From SKVR01 sp964453995 (GTDB lineage: Bacteria; Bacteroidota; Bacteroidia; Bacteroidales; UBA7960), in NCBI GenBank assembly GCA_964453995.1, contig CAYVQC010000007.1, positions 1-64,000 of the forward strand: DNA of 64,000 bases, written 5' to 3'. The translations under genes were made by a program, and so were the position numbers. Below the pieces are notes generated by a model, which was not told where the DNA came from, ran no database searches, and saw nothing but the letters and a program-made list of their open reading frames with translations. Positions 50,928 through 61,000 of this stretch are shown here, piece after piece; the first letter of the stretch is position 1, and the number at the start of each line of letters is the position of its first letter.

Positions 50928-50935
50928 CAAACCTA
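50928..50935 (-). promoter_or_regulatory. -7 box (TAGGTTTG) for the saccharopine operon
   Basis: Minus-strand TAGGTTTG matches TAnnTTTG, 42 bp above the ATG at 50886. No ideal -33 TTG. The 377-bp divergent gap (50887-51263) has no gene and also carries the promoter of the HAD gene. Confidence 0.5.
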
Positions 50936-51218
50936 CATAATTTTTGTCAGTATTTGAACGCCCGAATGTGAAAATATTTTCGTAATAAATTATATCTGTT
51001 AAAAATATAACATCAGGTTTTTCTGTTTGCCAAAAAATCCTTTCTTCCAGTTTCAGGTTTCCCAATCATAAAACAGCGTAATAAATAAACTGCCCAATCA
51101 CAACATGTAACAAAAGATGGTTACTATCAATTCCTGCCGGGTAATTGCATTTCATGCCTCCAGGAATATATTTGAGGCGGGAAAACAAGCAACATTTATA
51201 CATTTTAGATCAATTCCT

Positions 51219-51226
51219 TACCTTTG
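51219..51226 (+). promoter_or_regulatory. -7 box (TACCTTTG) for the HAD phosphatase
   Basis: A full match of the commonest Bacteroidota form, 38 bp ahead of the ATG at 51264, giving a leader of about 30 nt. The -33 region is AT-rich with no TTG. Confidence 0.6.
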
Positions 51227-51263
51227 CTGTCCTGCTGAATTTACTCCATTATAAGTGTAAAAC

Positions 51264-52052
51264 ATGATTCGACTGATAGCCACGGACCTTGACGGTACCT
51301 TACTTGATGATAATAAAAATATTCACCCTTCCTTTTGGGAGATTCACAGAGAGCTTTCTCAAAAAGGTGTGAAATTTATTGCAGCCAGTGGCCGGCAGTA
51401 TTATACATTGAAAAAGCAATTCGATCCTGTTTTGGATCAGATTATATTGCTTGCCGAGAACGGTACCTTCGTAAAACATGGCAGTGAGGAGCTCTTTGTA
51501 AACTCAATGCCCCTTGAAGATGCCCGCTTTTTCCTGCAAAAAGCCAGGAAGGTGCCCAATGCCGATGTGATCTTCTGCGGTAAGAATTCTGCTTATGTAG
51601 AAAGCGACAATAGCTCATTCTGGAAGGATGCAGTACAATATTACGAGAGGATAGAAAGAGTGGATGACCTGCTGGAAGTTGAAGATACCGTTCTCAAAGT
51701 TACCCTGTGGGATCATGGCAGTGCTGAAGAAAACTCCTATAGGTATTTCCGAGAGTATGAAGGGCAGTTTAAGGTAGCTGTTGCCGGCGATGTGTGGCTC
51801 GACATTACCCATAAAAATGCCAGCAAAGGAATTGCCATTGCGAGGATACAACAGATGTACGGGATATCCCCCCGGGAAACACTGGTTTTTGGTGACTACC
51901 TTAATGATCTGGACATGATGGGAGCGGGCTATTACAGCTATGCCATGAAGAATGCCCATCCCAGGATTGCAGAGCTATCACGGTTTAAAACCCGCTTTGA
52001 TAACAACAACAATGGTGTAGTGGAAACCATTAGGGAATTGTTTGGTATCTAA
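51264..52052 (+). CDS. HAD-superfamily phosphatase, Cof type
   Basis: 262 aa. Motif I LIATDLDGTLLDD with nucleophile Asp8 and acid/base Asp10, motif II SGRQ (about 41-44), Lys in ITHKNASKGIAIARI (about 176-190) and motif IV FGDYLNDLDMMGAG (about 209-222) with the Mg-binding acids. The cap is of the C2B type. Cof-type members dephosphorylate sugar phosphates, flavin or pyridoxal phosphate; the substrate is not fixed. Divergent from the lysine pair and convergent with the KamA-like gene. Confidence 0.93.
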   Translation: MIRLIATDLDGTLLDDNKNIHPSFWEIHRELSQKGVKFIAASGRQYYTLKKQFDPVLDQIILLAENGTFVKHGSEELFVNSMPLEDARFFLQKARKVPNADVIFCGKNSAYVESDNSSFWKDAVQYYERIERVDDLLEVEDTVLKVTLWDHGSAEENSYRYFREYEGQFKVAVAGDVWLDITHKNASKGIAIARIQQMYGISPRETLVFGDYLNDLDMMGAGYYSYAMKNAHPRIAELSRFKTRFDNNNNGVVETIRELFGI

Positions 52053-52132
52053 GGCGTTGTTGTAGTGTAAATTATTGTCTGTCTTTTCTGATGGTGGCAA
52101 AATTTTTACCGAATCAGATACCTTTCTCTCTT

Positions 52133-54079
52133 TTAATAATAAAACCAAATGTTCCTGTAGTCCCTTATATTCTCTCCCCGCGCAGCCAGTTCTTCAAGGT
52201 AGTCGTAAATGGGGACATCCACATAATTGTAGGGAGGCACAGGCTGGATATTCTTTTCCCAGGGATGAAACTCATATACTCTGGCCCCGCTGGGCAGGAT
52301 CATCACCAGGCGATGGTCCTGCCAGGCCATGAGTTGGTTCTTACCCAATTTGGGAACATTAAAAACCGGTTCGTCGGTACGGTCGAGTCCTGGCAATAAG
52401 CGGGCCTCTTCTTTTCTTTCCTGCAGAATGCGGGCAATGGGTACCATATACCTGCGTGTTTCTTCTTTTCCCTTCATGTTAAAGGTGTAGTAGGGATCTA
52501 CTCCAATGGCTTTAAGATCGAGACGTAGTTTTACGGTTTCAAACCGTCTTGAATTTTCCACCGTAAATACTTCCTGGTTGTAAACCATCATTCCGGCCTG
52601 GCGAATGCGTTGCACTGCGGCCATGGCTTCGGGTGTAACTTCATAGTTGTGTATAAAGTGGGTAATGATACTGATCTGCCGTTTTCCGGGGATCTGGAAA
52701 GCAGCGATCATATCTACAAACTCCTTATTCCAGCGTTGGGGAAGCACTACGGGAGTTCTTGATCCCAGTCTGATACGGTAAACCTGCTTTTTTGAAGTGA
52801 TCTGTGTGAGGATCTCTTTGAGCGTATTTGTGTTCATTACACAAGGGTCGCCGCCGGTAATAAGTACATCACCCACCGCCGGGTTTTCGTCCAGCCATTG
52901 CAGGGCATGCCTGATCTCTTCTTTCAATGCCATTGCTTTGGGGTCGAGCACTTCATCAATTTCCCAGTTTCGCTGGCAGTAAACGCATATCTGTGCACAG
53001 GTATTATAAGGTTTTAAGATGGCAATTCCCGGATACCGACGGGTTACAAGGTCTACCGGAGATGTGTCGTGCTCACCCATGAAATCAAATTGAATCCCAC
53101 GGTTTTCTTTACTTTCAATAAGTGCATCCACATAATCGGGTGGAGGAATTACCTGTGCGCGCACAGCGTGGTCATAGCCAATATTGAGCTTACTGTCCAT
53201 CAGGCTCAGGTAATAGGGCGTTATACCAAAAGGGATTTTGTTTTTTGCTGCCCGGTCTATGGCGTGGCGTTGCTCCTCAGTGAGCTCGATGAGCTCTATG
53301 AGGGGGGCTGCATCTTTGATCACATGCTTGAGATGCCATTGGTAGTTGTCCCAATCTTTTTCTTCGGCATTGAAATACTTCAGAATTCTTTTTTTGTTTG
53401 CTTTGCGCCAGTTTATTACTTCTTCTTCCAGTCCGCTGGGATATTTGCGAAGGTACTTCTGCATATTGGAGGAGAGTTCATTGAGTATGCTGGTGCGTGC
53501 CTCCGATGCCGCCCTTCCTGATAACTGCAGAAAATCCGGGATTCCTTTTTTAGCTTGTTTGCTCTCGAAATAGATGTTTGACCGGCCTTCTATCCCCCTG
53601 AATAAGTTGATAAACTCAAGGATAAAGCCAGGAGAAGCATTTGTATCGTTCTCAGTGCCATTTGTTTTTTGTTCTTTGCGGGCCAGTTTCAGCAACAGGT
53701 CAAGGGCTGAAAATTCTGTACGGTATTCATTTACAGGGCCTATGATGCTTTTTAAAACCCTTATGGCTTCACGCACGGTTGATTTTTCAAGGATGTGCAG
53801 ATCATTGTCAACATCAAAGATTCTTCTTTCAGCTTTTTCCAGGTAGGAATAGATGCTTTCGCGTACACTTTCCAGGTCAGAGGCATTTTTCAGGATATCA
53901 CTGATGGCAGGACTAGCCTCCCACAATCTCTCCAGGTAAGCATCAATGTTTACCTGGAACTTAGGTTTTACTGTGTCTACAGCATCGGTAAACACATCGT
54001 CAATGATCCTGGTTTGTAGTACCAATTTCTCTGGTTTTTGGGGAGAGGTTTTTTTTCGGGCGGTTTTTGGCTTTTGCAT
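52133..54079 (-). CDS. Long KamA-family radical SAM protein (lysine 2,3-aminomutase-like)
   Basis: 648 aa, against about 420 for ordinary KamA. The extra region is the N-terminal 215 residues, mostly helical and charged, without known domain. From about 224 it matches KamA: a DWDNYQWHLKHVI stretch, GITPYYLSLMD, the radical SAM cluster CAQICVYC (Cys361, 365, 368), the SAM Gly motif ITGGDP (407-412) and VFTVEN. The PLP-Lys loop of true KamA (Gly-rich) is replaced by FNVPKLGKNQL (about 573-583), with Lys577 or Lys580 as possible PLP bearer. The substrate may not be lysine. The gene is near, but not in, the lysine operon. Confidence 0.85.
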   Translation of the reverse strand: MQKPKTARKKTSPQKPEKLVLQTRIIDDVFTDAVDTVKPKFQVNIDAYLERLWEASPAISDILKNASDLESVRESIYSYLEKAERRIFDVDNDLHILEKSTVREAIRVLKSIIGPVNEYRTEFSALDLLLKLARKEQKTNGTENDTNASPGFILEFINLFRGIEGRSNIYFESKQAKKGIPDFLQLSGRAASEARTSILNELSSNMQKYLRKYPSGLEEEVINWRKANKKRILKYFNAEEKDWDNYQWHLKHVIKDAAPLIELIELTEEQRHAIDRAAKNKIPFGITPYYLSLMDSKLNIGYDHAVRAQVIPPPDYVDALIESKENRGIQFDFMGEHDTSPVDLVTRRYPGIAILKPYNTCAQICVYCQRNWEIDEVLDPKAMALKEEIRHALQWLDENPAVGDVLITGGDPCVMNTNTLKEILTQITSKKQVYRIRLGSRTPVVLPQRWNKEFVDMIAAFQIPGKRQISIITHFIHNYEVTPEAMAAVQRIRQAGMMVYNQEVFTVENSRRFETVKLRLDLKAIGVDPYYTFNMKGKEETRRYMVPIARILQERKEEARLLPGLDRTDEPVFNVPKLGKNQLMAWQDHRLVMILPSGARVYEFHPWEKNIQPVPPYNYVDVPIYDYLEELAARGENIRDYRNIWFYY

Positions 54080-54223
54080 AACGGTAGGTTTGGTTTTTAT
54101 TTGGCTTTTTATTGCCGGAGTTACAACCCGGGCTTGGTGGGCAAAGTACTAATTTTTTTACAAAATGGAAAGGAAAACCCTGATTATATTTCACTTAGAC
54201 TGCAGGCAGGATGAGGATAAACA

Positions 54224-54268
54224 CAAAAACCCCATGACTATAATCTGCAAAATGCAGGAGCCATGGGG
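54224..54268 (-). terminator. Terminator of the PorP-type gene
   Basis: Outer arms CCCCATG (54230-54236) and CATGGGG (54262-54268), inner arms CTGCA (54245-54249) and TGCAG (54253-54257); on the minus strand the stem is followed by TTTTTGTGTTT. It lies 88 bp past the stop at 54356 and ends the type IX operon. Confidence 0.75.
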
Positions 54269-54355
54269 AATATTTTGAATGTATCTTTTTGCAAGATAAT
54301 CCTGCCAGTGCTTACAACTCGTTAACTGGCTTTTTTGCTAAAGATGCAGTAGATA

Positions 54356-55276
54356 CTAGTTAAAGATTCGTGGAGTTTTTGGAGTAACGCGGGTTTTGTT
54401 AAAACCCTCAAAAGCTGAACTGATCATGATTTCGTGTGATCCACCGTTGTAGCCGCGTGATACACCTACAGCATAGTCGTAAGCATATCCCACCTTAATA
54501 TCAGGGGTAATGCTGTAGCCTACCATAGCCGATACAGCATCGCCCAATCTGTATGAAAATCCACCCCAGAGCATATCATCATAATAAGCCAGTATATTAA
54601 TATCGAACTGTGTCACAAACCAGCTGCTTTTAAAAAGTAAATAAGGTTGAATATCTACAGCGGGAAAAATATCTTCAAAAAGGTACTTGCCATAAAGGTA
54701 AAAGTGCCGGGGGGTATAATCAATGGTAGAGGCTTCTGCAGAGCGATACAGGTGTGTTACGGCAAAACCAACAGTAAGATTGGGATCAAGATATTCGACT
54801 CCGAAATTAAAGTCAGGTTTGAGGAAACTCTCCTTTCCGTAAAATGCATTTGGATCTACCATATTATCGTATTGCAGACCTGTTCCATCAATGGTTCGGT
54901 TTACAATCCCAGCCCCCAATCCAAAGGTAAGGCTGGATAATACACCTACCTGTACCGGAAAAGCATATAATGCCCGGGCAGTAAGGAAAGATTCATATCC
55001 CAGCCTGTCGTAAATCACATTGATACCTACACCGCCAAAAAGCTCCTGTACATAAGTACTAGCGTTCAGTGCCTGGGTTGATGGTGCATTTTCCCAACCC
55101 ACCCACTGCTGGCGTGCCACCAGAGATGTATTGATTGTATTTGAGATTTTGATAGCAGCAGGATTAAATATCAGCTCGTTAAACATGTATTGGCTGAAAT
55201 GCACATCATTTTGCGATTTTCCGGAAAATTGCACAAACAGGGTAATAATGGTCAGTAGTGTTAGTGTTTTTTTCAT
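54356..55276 (-). CDS. PorP/SprF-family type IX secretion outer-membrane protein
   Basis: 306 aa, signal peptide (about 1-21, ending GKSQ) and a barrel of about fourteen strands. The N-terminal HFSQYMFNELIFNPAAI is the hallmark of PorP/SprF proteins. SprF-type members are encoded after large gliding or adhesion proteins and are needed to secrete or anchor them through the type IX machine. Here it follows the OmpA-like gene by 73 bp and the giant repeat protein before that. The normal Bacteroidota gene order supports this role. Confidence 0.93.
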   Translation of the reverse strand: MKKTLTLLTIITLFVQFSGKSQNDVHFSQYMFNELIFNPAAIKISNTINTSLVARQQWVGWENAPSTQALNASTYVQELFGGVGINVIYDRLGYESFLTARALYAFPVQVGVLSSLTFGLGAGIVNRTIDGTGLQYDNMVDPNAFYGKESFLKPDFNFGVEYLDPNLTVGFAVTHLYRSAEASTIDYTPRHFYLYGKYLFEDIFPAVDIQPYLLFKSSWFVTQFDINILAYYDDMLWGGFSYRLGDAVSAMVGYSITPDIKVGYAYDYAVGVSRGYNGGSHEIMISSAFEGFNKTRVTPKTPRIFN

Positions 55277-55349
55277 AATCCAAACTTTTTAATAAATATA
55301 TCCTGTTACTGCATTCAAGTGGTGTGGAAATGATGATAACAGGTTTTTC

Positions 55350-57908
55350 TTATAATTCTGCTGCCAGTCTTCTGGCCCGGCTTACAGGAATTCTTTCTCC
55401 ATCGTGAAATGCTACTACATAAATTTCGTAGCCCAGTTGCCTCAATTCACGCTGCATGGCAAATGCATCATTAAAATCTTTGAAAGAGCCCACGAGGTAG
55501 CGATGATAACGATCGGTATCATAATAGTAAATAATGTCAACATCAGGAATTCTATCCATAATTTTCTTGTAATACTGCGGGCCAATAGGAACATTGGATG
55601 CCATAAACTGCACCATGAACTCTACACCCTCAGCAAAATGGGCATCCTTTTCTATCGAATTGAGGTACCTGAAACTGTGACGTGAAGCATTCTCCAGGTA
55701 GGCGCGCAATTCTTCCAAGGGAATGGACTCAAAGGTTGCCCGCCTGTTGAGTTGATGTTCTGCTTCTGTAGTTGCGGATACAACTGCCAGTTGTGTTTTA
55801 CCATGCCCCCTGGTGTATATCCTTTCAGGATCCACATTGTTTCGCCTGAGGTGCACCATTATGTTTCGTGCCCGTTGTTGCGAGAGGAAGAAATTGAAAA
55901 GGTAGCTACTGATTACATCAGTATGGGCATGAATGATGATCCCTTTTTCAGGGTTGCTTTTCATAAAGCGTATAACGGTATCGAGCTGGGCAATAGCCAC
56001 ATCGCTCAGATTGGCCTTTCCGAATTCGAAATAGATCACCGGGAACCCATCTGAACTCAGGGTGAATTCCTGCGGTGTTTCGGGTTCAGAAGTTTCAGCG
56101 GTTTCAACCGGGGTTTCGGGGATTTCAACAGGAGGAACGACCTCTTCTGGGATTTCTGCAATTTCTTCTTGTGGTATTTCCTGCATAGTTTCCTGCTCAG
56201 CATCTACCTCTTGCAATTCTTCAGGTTCTGTTTCTGTAGCGGTATCTGTATTTGCAACTTCAATAGGAATCAGGGCAAAGTTTCTGATGTAATCTCCAAT
56301 TACTTCAAACCTGTTGGCCAGGAGTTGATCTTTTACAGCCAATGTGTCAGCCAGTTCAACATACCCCTCCGGATAAGCATTAACATAGTAATTTACAGTA
56401 GTACTCAGATCGGGCAGATTATAGAAACCATCCTGATCGGTAATTGCCGTAAAGAAATTGTTGTTGTCATCGTAAAAGAATAGCTCAAGGTTTGAAATAG
56501 GTTCTCCGGTGACCTGATCCACTGCTCTACCCTGAGCCGTAAATGTTTTGGGGATCACCCTGAAAGAATAAATATCATCCTCACCATTGCCTCCCGGTCG
56601 GTTGCTGCTGAAAAATCCGCGCGTATAATCACCATCAATGATAAATCCGAAGTCATCGGCGCTACTGTTTACGGGCACTCCCATATTTACCGGATCTGTA
56701 TAATCATCATTTTCACCAACAACAGAGTAAAAAACATCGAACCCGCCAAACCCAGGATGACCGTATGATGAAAAATAAAGCACATTACCGGCAATGTAAG
56801 GATACGACTCATTAAAGGGGGTATTTACGGTAGGACCCAGGTTTATGGGTTCTCCCCAATTATCGTTCTCGTCCCTCCTGATTTTGTAAATATCATATCC
56901 GCCAAATCCACCTTCCATGTCAGATGCAAAATATAACACCCTGTCGTCTTCCGAAATGCTTGGGTATCCTATATTGGCATCATCATTATTGAAAGGAAAT
57001 ATTTCCGGGCTTCCCCATGTATCCAGTTGCGAGTTGTATTTCACGGTATAAATGTCAGCTGTTTCCCGATTTCCGGTTTGCCCGCCGCTATTCATGAAAT
57101 AAGCGGTTTCTGTGGCTTCGTTGTAAGAGAGAAATCCATCATAATAGCCGGAGTTGATCTCTCCCTGAAGCATTCGTGGAGTATCCCAGTCGCCTTTTCT
57201 TCGGTTGAAAGTAGCCTGGTAGATATTTGACAAGCCCTCTGAAGGTTCGTCGTAAGGTTGGGTAGATGAAAAAACGATGCGTTCCTTCAGGGTTCTTGAC
57301 ATCCAAACCCAGTAAAAAATATTATTGTAGCGCAATCTGATATCGATATCAAATTGTTCATCAACCTTTTCCTGTTCTTCAAACATAACCGCTACATTTT
57401 CAAGAAATGCTGTACCCCATTGCTGTCCCGGGTTGTTGATGCTTCCTTCATTGGATACTTCAAAAATGGTTTCGGTGGAGTAGTTTTCCCTGGCAAAGAT
57501 TGCCGATTGGCGAAGCTTTAATCCCAGAGGGTGATCGGGTTGAATTCTCAGAAACTGCTCTATATAATTGATTGAGAGGTCAAATTCTTCCAACCCCAGG
57601 GTCATTTCACTCAGGTGCAGATAGATCTCAGGTTGTTCATATCCCAGGTTCAGGGCAATGGTATACCACTTTTTGGCTTCCTGGTAGTTGAGCAACCTTC
57701 TGAAAGATTCTCCTACCTTGAAGGAAAGCTCTCTTCGAATGTGAGGCTCATCTTCGCGCTGAAGAATTTTTGTGTAAATATCGATTGCCTGATGAAATAG
57801 CTCCTGGTTGAAATAATCATCGCCCACGGCAATACGTTGCTGTGTGCGTTGACCAGTCACAGGAATTGCTAAGAGTAGACAGAATACGTAAATATAAAGT
57901 CGTTTCAT
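55350..57908 (-). CDS. OmpA-family protein with TPR, beta-propeller and SPOR-like C-terminus
   Basis: 852 aa with signal peptide (about 1-19). Domains: TPR repeats (about 25-140), PD40-type WD-like propeller (about 200-460, with repeated ISEDDRVLYFASDMEGGFGG and related lines), a carboxypeptidase-regulatory-like beta domain (about 470-550), an acidic Pro/Glu linker (about 560-640), and an OmpA C-terminal domain (IYFEFGKANLSDVA and ARNIMVHLRRNNVDPERI, about 650-760) that would bind peptidoglycan. The last 80 residues (RYLVGSFKDFNDAFAMQREL) resemble a SPOR repeat, which also binds cell wall glycan. Probably links the secretion complex to peptidoglycan. Confidence 0.9.
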   Translation of the reverse strand: MKRLYIYVFCLLLAIPVTGQRTQQRIAVGDDYFNQELFHQAIDIYTKILQREDEPHIRRELSFKVGESFRRLLNYQEAKKWYTIALNLGYEQPEIYLHLSEMTLGLEEFDLSINYIEQFLRIQPDHPLGLKLRQSAIFARENYSTETIFEVSNEGSINNPGQQWGTAFLENVAVMFEEQEKVDEQFDIDIRLRYNNIFYWVWMSRTLKERIVFSSTQPYDEPSEGLSNIYQATFNRRKGDWDTPRMLQGEINSGYYDGFLSYNEATETAYFMNSGGQTGNRETADIYTVKYNSQLDTWGSPEIFPFNNDDANIGYPSISEDDRVLYFASDMEGGFGGYDIYKIRRDENDNWGEPINLGPTVNTPFNESYPYIAGNVLYFSSYGHPGFGGFDVFYSVVGENDDYTDPVNMGVPVNSSADDFGFIIDGDYTRGFFSSNRPGGNGEDDIYSFRVIPKTFTAQGRAVDQVTGEPISNLELFFYDDNNNFFTAITDQDGFYNLPDLSTTVNYYVNAYPEGYVELADTLAVKDQLLANRFEVIGDYIRNFALIPIEVANTDTATETEPEELQEVDAEQETMQEIPQEEIAEIPEEVVPPVEIPETPVETAETSEPETPQEFTLSSDGFPVIYFEFGKANLSDVAIAQLDTVIRFMKSNPEKGIIIHAHTDVISSYLFNFFLSQQRARNIMVHLRRNNVDPERIYTRGHGKTQLAVVSATTEAEHQLNRRATFESIPLEELRAYLENASRHSFRYLNSIEKDAHFAEGVEFMVQFMASNVPIGPQYYKKIMDRIPDVDIIYYYDTDRYHRYLVGSFKDFNDAFAMQRELRQLGYEIYVVAFHDGERIPVSRARRLAAEL

Positions 57909-58021
57909 CGAATGTGTTTGTTATGCAATATTTGTTACTTCCTGCAATGAACCGAAAAAGCAACAAAATCGTAGAGTTAATGAATATAATCCTTTGTTAA
58001 AAGTCTTATACGCATTACTTA

Positions 58022-58058
58022 GCCGAAGGTTCCCTGAAAAAAAGAAGGAACCTTCGGC
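58022..58058. repeat. Perfect 12-bp inverted repeat between the giant gene and the OmpA gene
   Basis: GCCGAAGGTTCC (58022-58033) and GGAACCTTCGGC (58047-58058), with a 13-nt A-rich loop, 8 bp past the giant gene's stop. On the minus strand no T run follows, so it is not a standard intrinsic terminator; it could be a partial terminator or an RNA-stability hairpin that tunes expression between the very large and the downstream gene. Confidence 0.6.
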
Positions 58059-58066
58059 AGTTGATA

Positions 58067-61000
58067 TTATTTCAATATTACTGTAACAGAACCTTTTACT
58101 GTATTTTTATTATTATCCTGATCATACACACTGAGCAGGTAATAATAAGTTCCGGGAGAAACTTTTCTGCCATTGAATGTTCCGTTCCAGCCGTCAGTGC
58201 CCTCATATACTTTTTGGCCCCAGCGGTTGAAAATTGTTAGTTCGGCCCCGGCTCCAAAGATATCGTTGATACCGTCTTCGTCGGGGGTAAAGGCATTGGG
58301 CAATTCATTGAGAACGATGGTTACCACCTGGCTCATGCCGGGGCATTCTCCGGCATAACCCAATACATAAACCTGCTGTCCGTTCATCAGTTCGCTGGTT
58401 GTCCAGGTATTGAAGGCACCGCTTTGAACCAGTCTTGCACCAGGAATTCCTGATTTCTCATCCTCATTTCCTTCTTCATCCGGATCTGGTTCTTCTGTTG
58501 GGTCAACCACATAAAATTCATACAGATCAAGACCTGATGGCATGGCTTCAAATACGACGCTTTGTCCGGAGTAGATGGAGTAAGTATCGTCGGCAAGCAT
58601 ATTTCCAATGTGTATGGCCACTTCGGGGCTTTCAATAATCATAACTTCTACCGAAGTATTTGCCATACAACCCAGAGAATCCATCACCATCAGGTTGTAA
58701 ACTGTTGAGAATGGTGCCTGTACTTCGGGATTGGGCTCGTTGGAAATCTGGTTGCCCCCGGCATCAGTCCAGAAGTACTGGTAGGGCTGAACACCACCTC
58801 TTATTTCGAGGAATGTGCCCAGCATTGCAGACTCACTGTTCTCGCATACTTCAGGATTGCCCTGGTTTACAATCAAAAGGTCATTGATGGTAACGACCAC
58901 TTGTCCTGTTGCACTGCAACCGGTTTGGCCATCAGTAACCACAACGGTGTAAACTGTTGTTTCCGTTGGGCTAACCTGGGGATTTGCTTCTGTTGAGCTG
59001 AATTCATCATCCTGGTCAGAAGTCCATAAGTATGTGTAACCTTCAATGGCTTCGCCACCTATGGCAACATTCTGGGCATCAGCAGCCGAGCAGAACACCA
59101 TATCTTCAGCAATAATCACTTCGGGAAGTGGTTGTACTGTAATGGTTACACTTGCCGAAGCAGAGCAGAAACCATTGGACACTTCCAGGATAAATGTGAT
59201 CTGGTTGTTTTCATCCAGCTGGTAGAGCGATGGGATCACCTCGGGATTTGCATCACTGCTGAAGAATCCCTGGGGCACAGAAGTCCATGAATAGGTTAAC
59301 CCATCCTGTGCCGATCCTGTTGCCAGGTTAATCACTTCATCCACACACACAACCCTGTCGTCAATCACGTTGGCTACGGGATAATCGTGTACGGTAACGA
59401 CTACCGAATTTTCTGTAGTACATCCGGTAAGCACATATGTTTCAATGAGCGTATATGTTGTGGTAACCTGGGGACTTACTGTGGGGTTAGAAACAGTTGG
59501 GTCGCTTATGGACTCGTCATTGGGCTCACTGATCCACAGGTAGGTATTTAATGGCATGGGCTCATTGTACTCCATTCCAATAGTTACCACATCGCCAGGA
59601 CAAATGTCAAGGTCGGGACCTGTTTCAGCATTGGGAGCCGGATTAACAGATACCACCACCTCATCGTTGCTGATGCAGCCCAGTTCGGCATGTTGTACCT
59701 GCAGGGTATAGGTAGTTGTTTCCTGTGGAGATACCACCGGATTGGGGATGTTGTTGTCAAATATCTCTTCGGGATTGCTCGAGGTCCAGCTGTAGAGCAG
59801 GTTTTCATCCACCTCTTCCGGTCCGATTATAACAGAATCATCCTGGCAGATATCCTGATCGGGGCCTGCATCAGCTGTTGCTTCTATAACCGTTATGGTT
59901 ACTGAATTGCTGTTGGTACATCCACTTTCGATGTAGGTCTCTACCAGGGTATAGGTTGTCGTAACCATTGGTGATACCATTGGGTTGGAAATAGTCGGAT
60001 CAGTAAGTGAGGAATCTTCCGGTTCGCTGGTCCATAAATAGGTGTTGGCAGGAATAGGTTCAAGTCCTTCATCCATACCAATAAATACCTGGTCGCCGGC
60101 ACAAATGGTCTGATCTTCAGCAACAAGTGCCTGTGGCAGTTCATGGAACACTACATTAACCTCGCCGTAGGAAACACATGTGGTGTTGATTCTGGTAACT
60201 TCCACCCAGTACAATCCGCTTTCTGTAACTTCCAGTGTTTGATTGGTGCTTCCGTCAGACCACAAGTAGGTGCTGTTTTCAAATGCTCCTGCATCCAGGA
60301 TCACCGATTCTCCCTGGCATGCAAAAATTTCTCCACCAAGATCAATTTCTGGTGTGGGAACTACCTGAATGGTCACTTCATCGGTATCTGAACCACAACT
60401 GTTGAATGCTGTGAGGGTAAAGGTTGTGGTTTGACTCAGGATAACAGTGATTTCCGGGTCGTTCTCCGTTCCGTTAAAGTCGTACTCAGGAACCGCGGTC
60501 CACAGGTAGCTATCACCTCCTGAAGCAGTAAGTGTTACAGTACCGTCCTGGCAGATTTCCAGGTCAGAAGCTGTAATTGAAGCTTGGGGCAATGGGTTTT
60601 GTGTTACTTCAACACTTCCAGTCATCATGTTTGTGCAGCCCGCCGCTGTAGTGGCTGAAATTGTGTATATTCCCGGTTCAGTGATCAATCCAAAACTAAT
60701 GGAGTCACCGGTTCCTTCTACAGTTAATGTGGTTTCTATGCCATCGAGCAGCAGGTCATAAATTACGCCGGTTTCAGAACCATCCAATCCTACTTCAACA
60801 CCTTCTGTTCCTTCGCAGAAATCCCCTCCACCGGTTACAGTAAATAGCGAAGGCAAAGGAAATACAGTTACTTCAACACTGCCTGACATGGGCTGCTGGC
60901 ATCCTGTAACAGGATCGGAAGCCAAAACGGTATAGATGCCCGATTCATTCTGGATGCCGAAGGAAATGGTATCACCACTACCTGCTGCAGATATCCCGGT

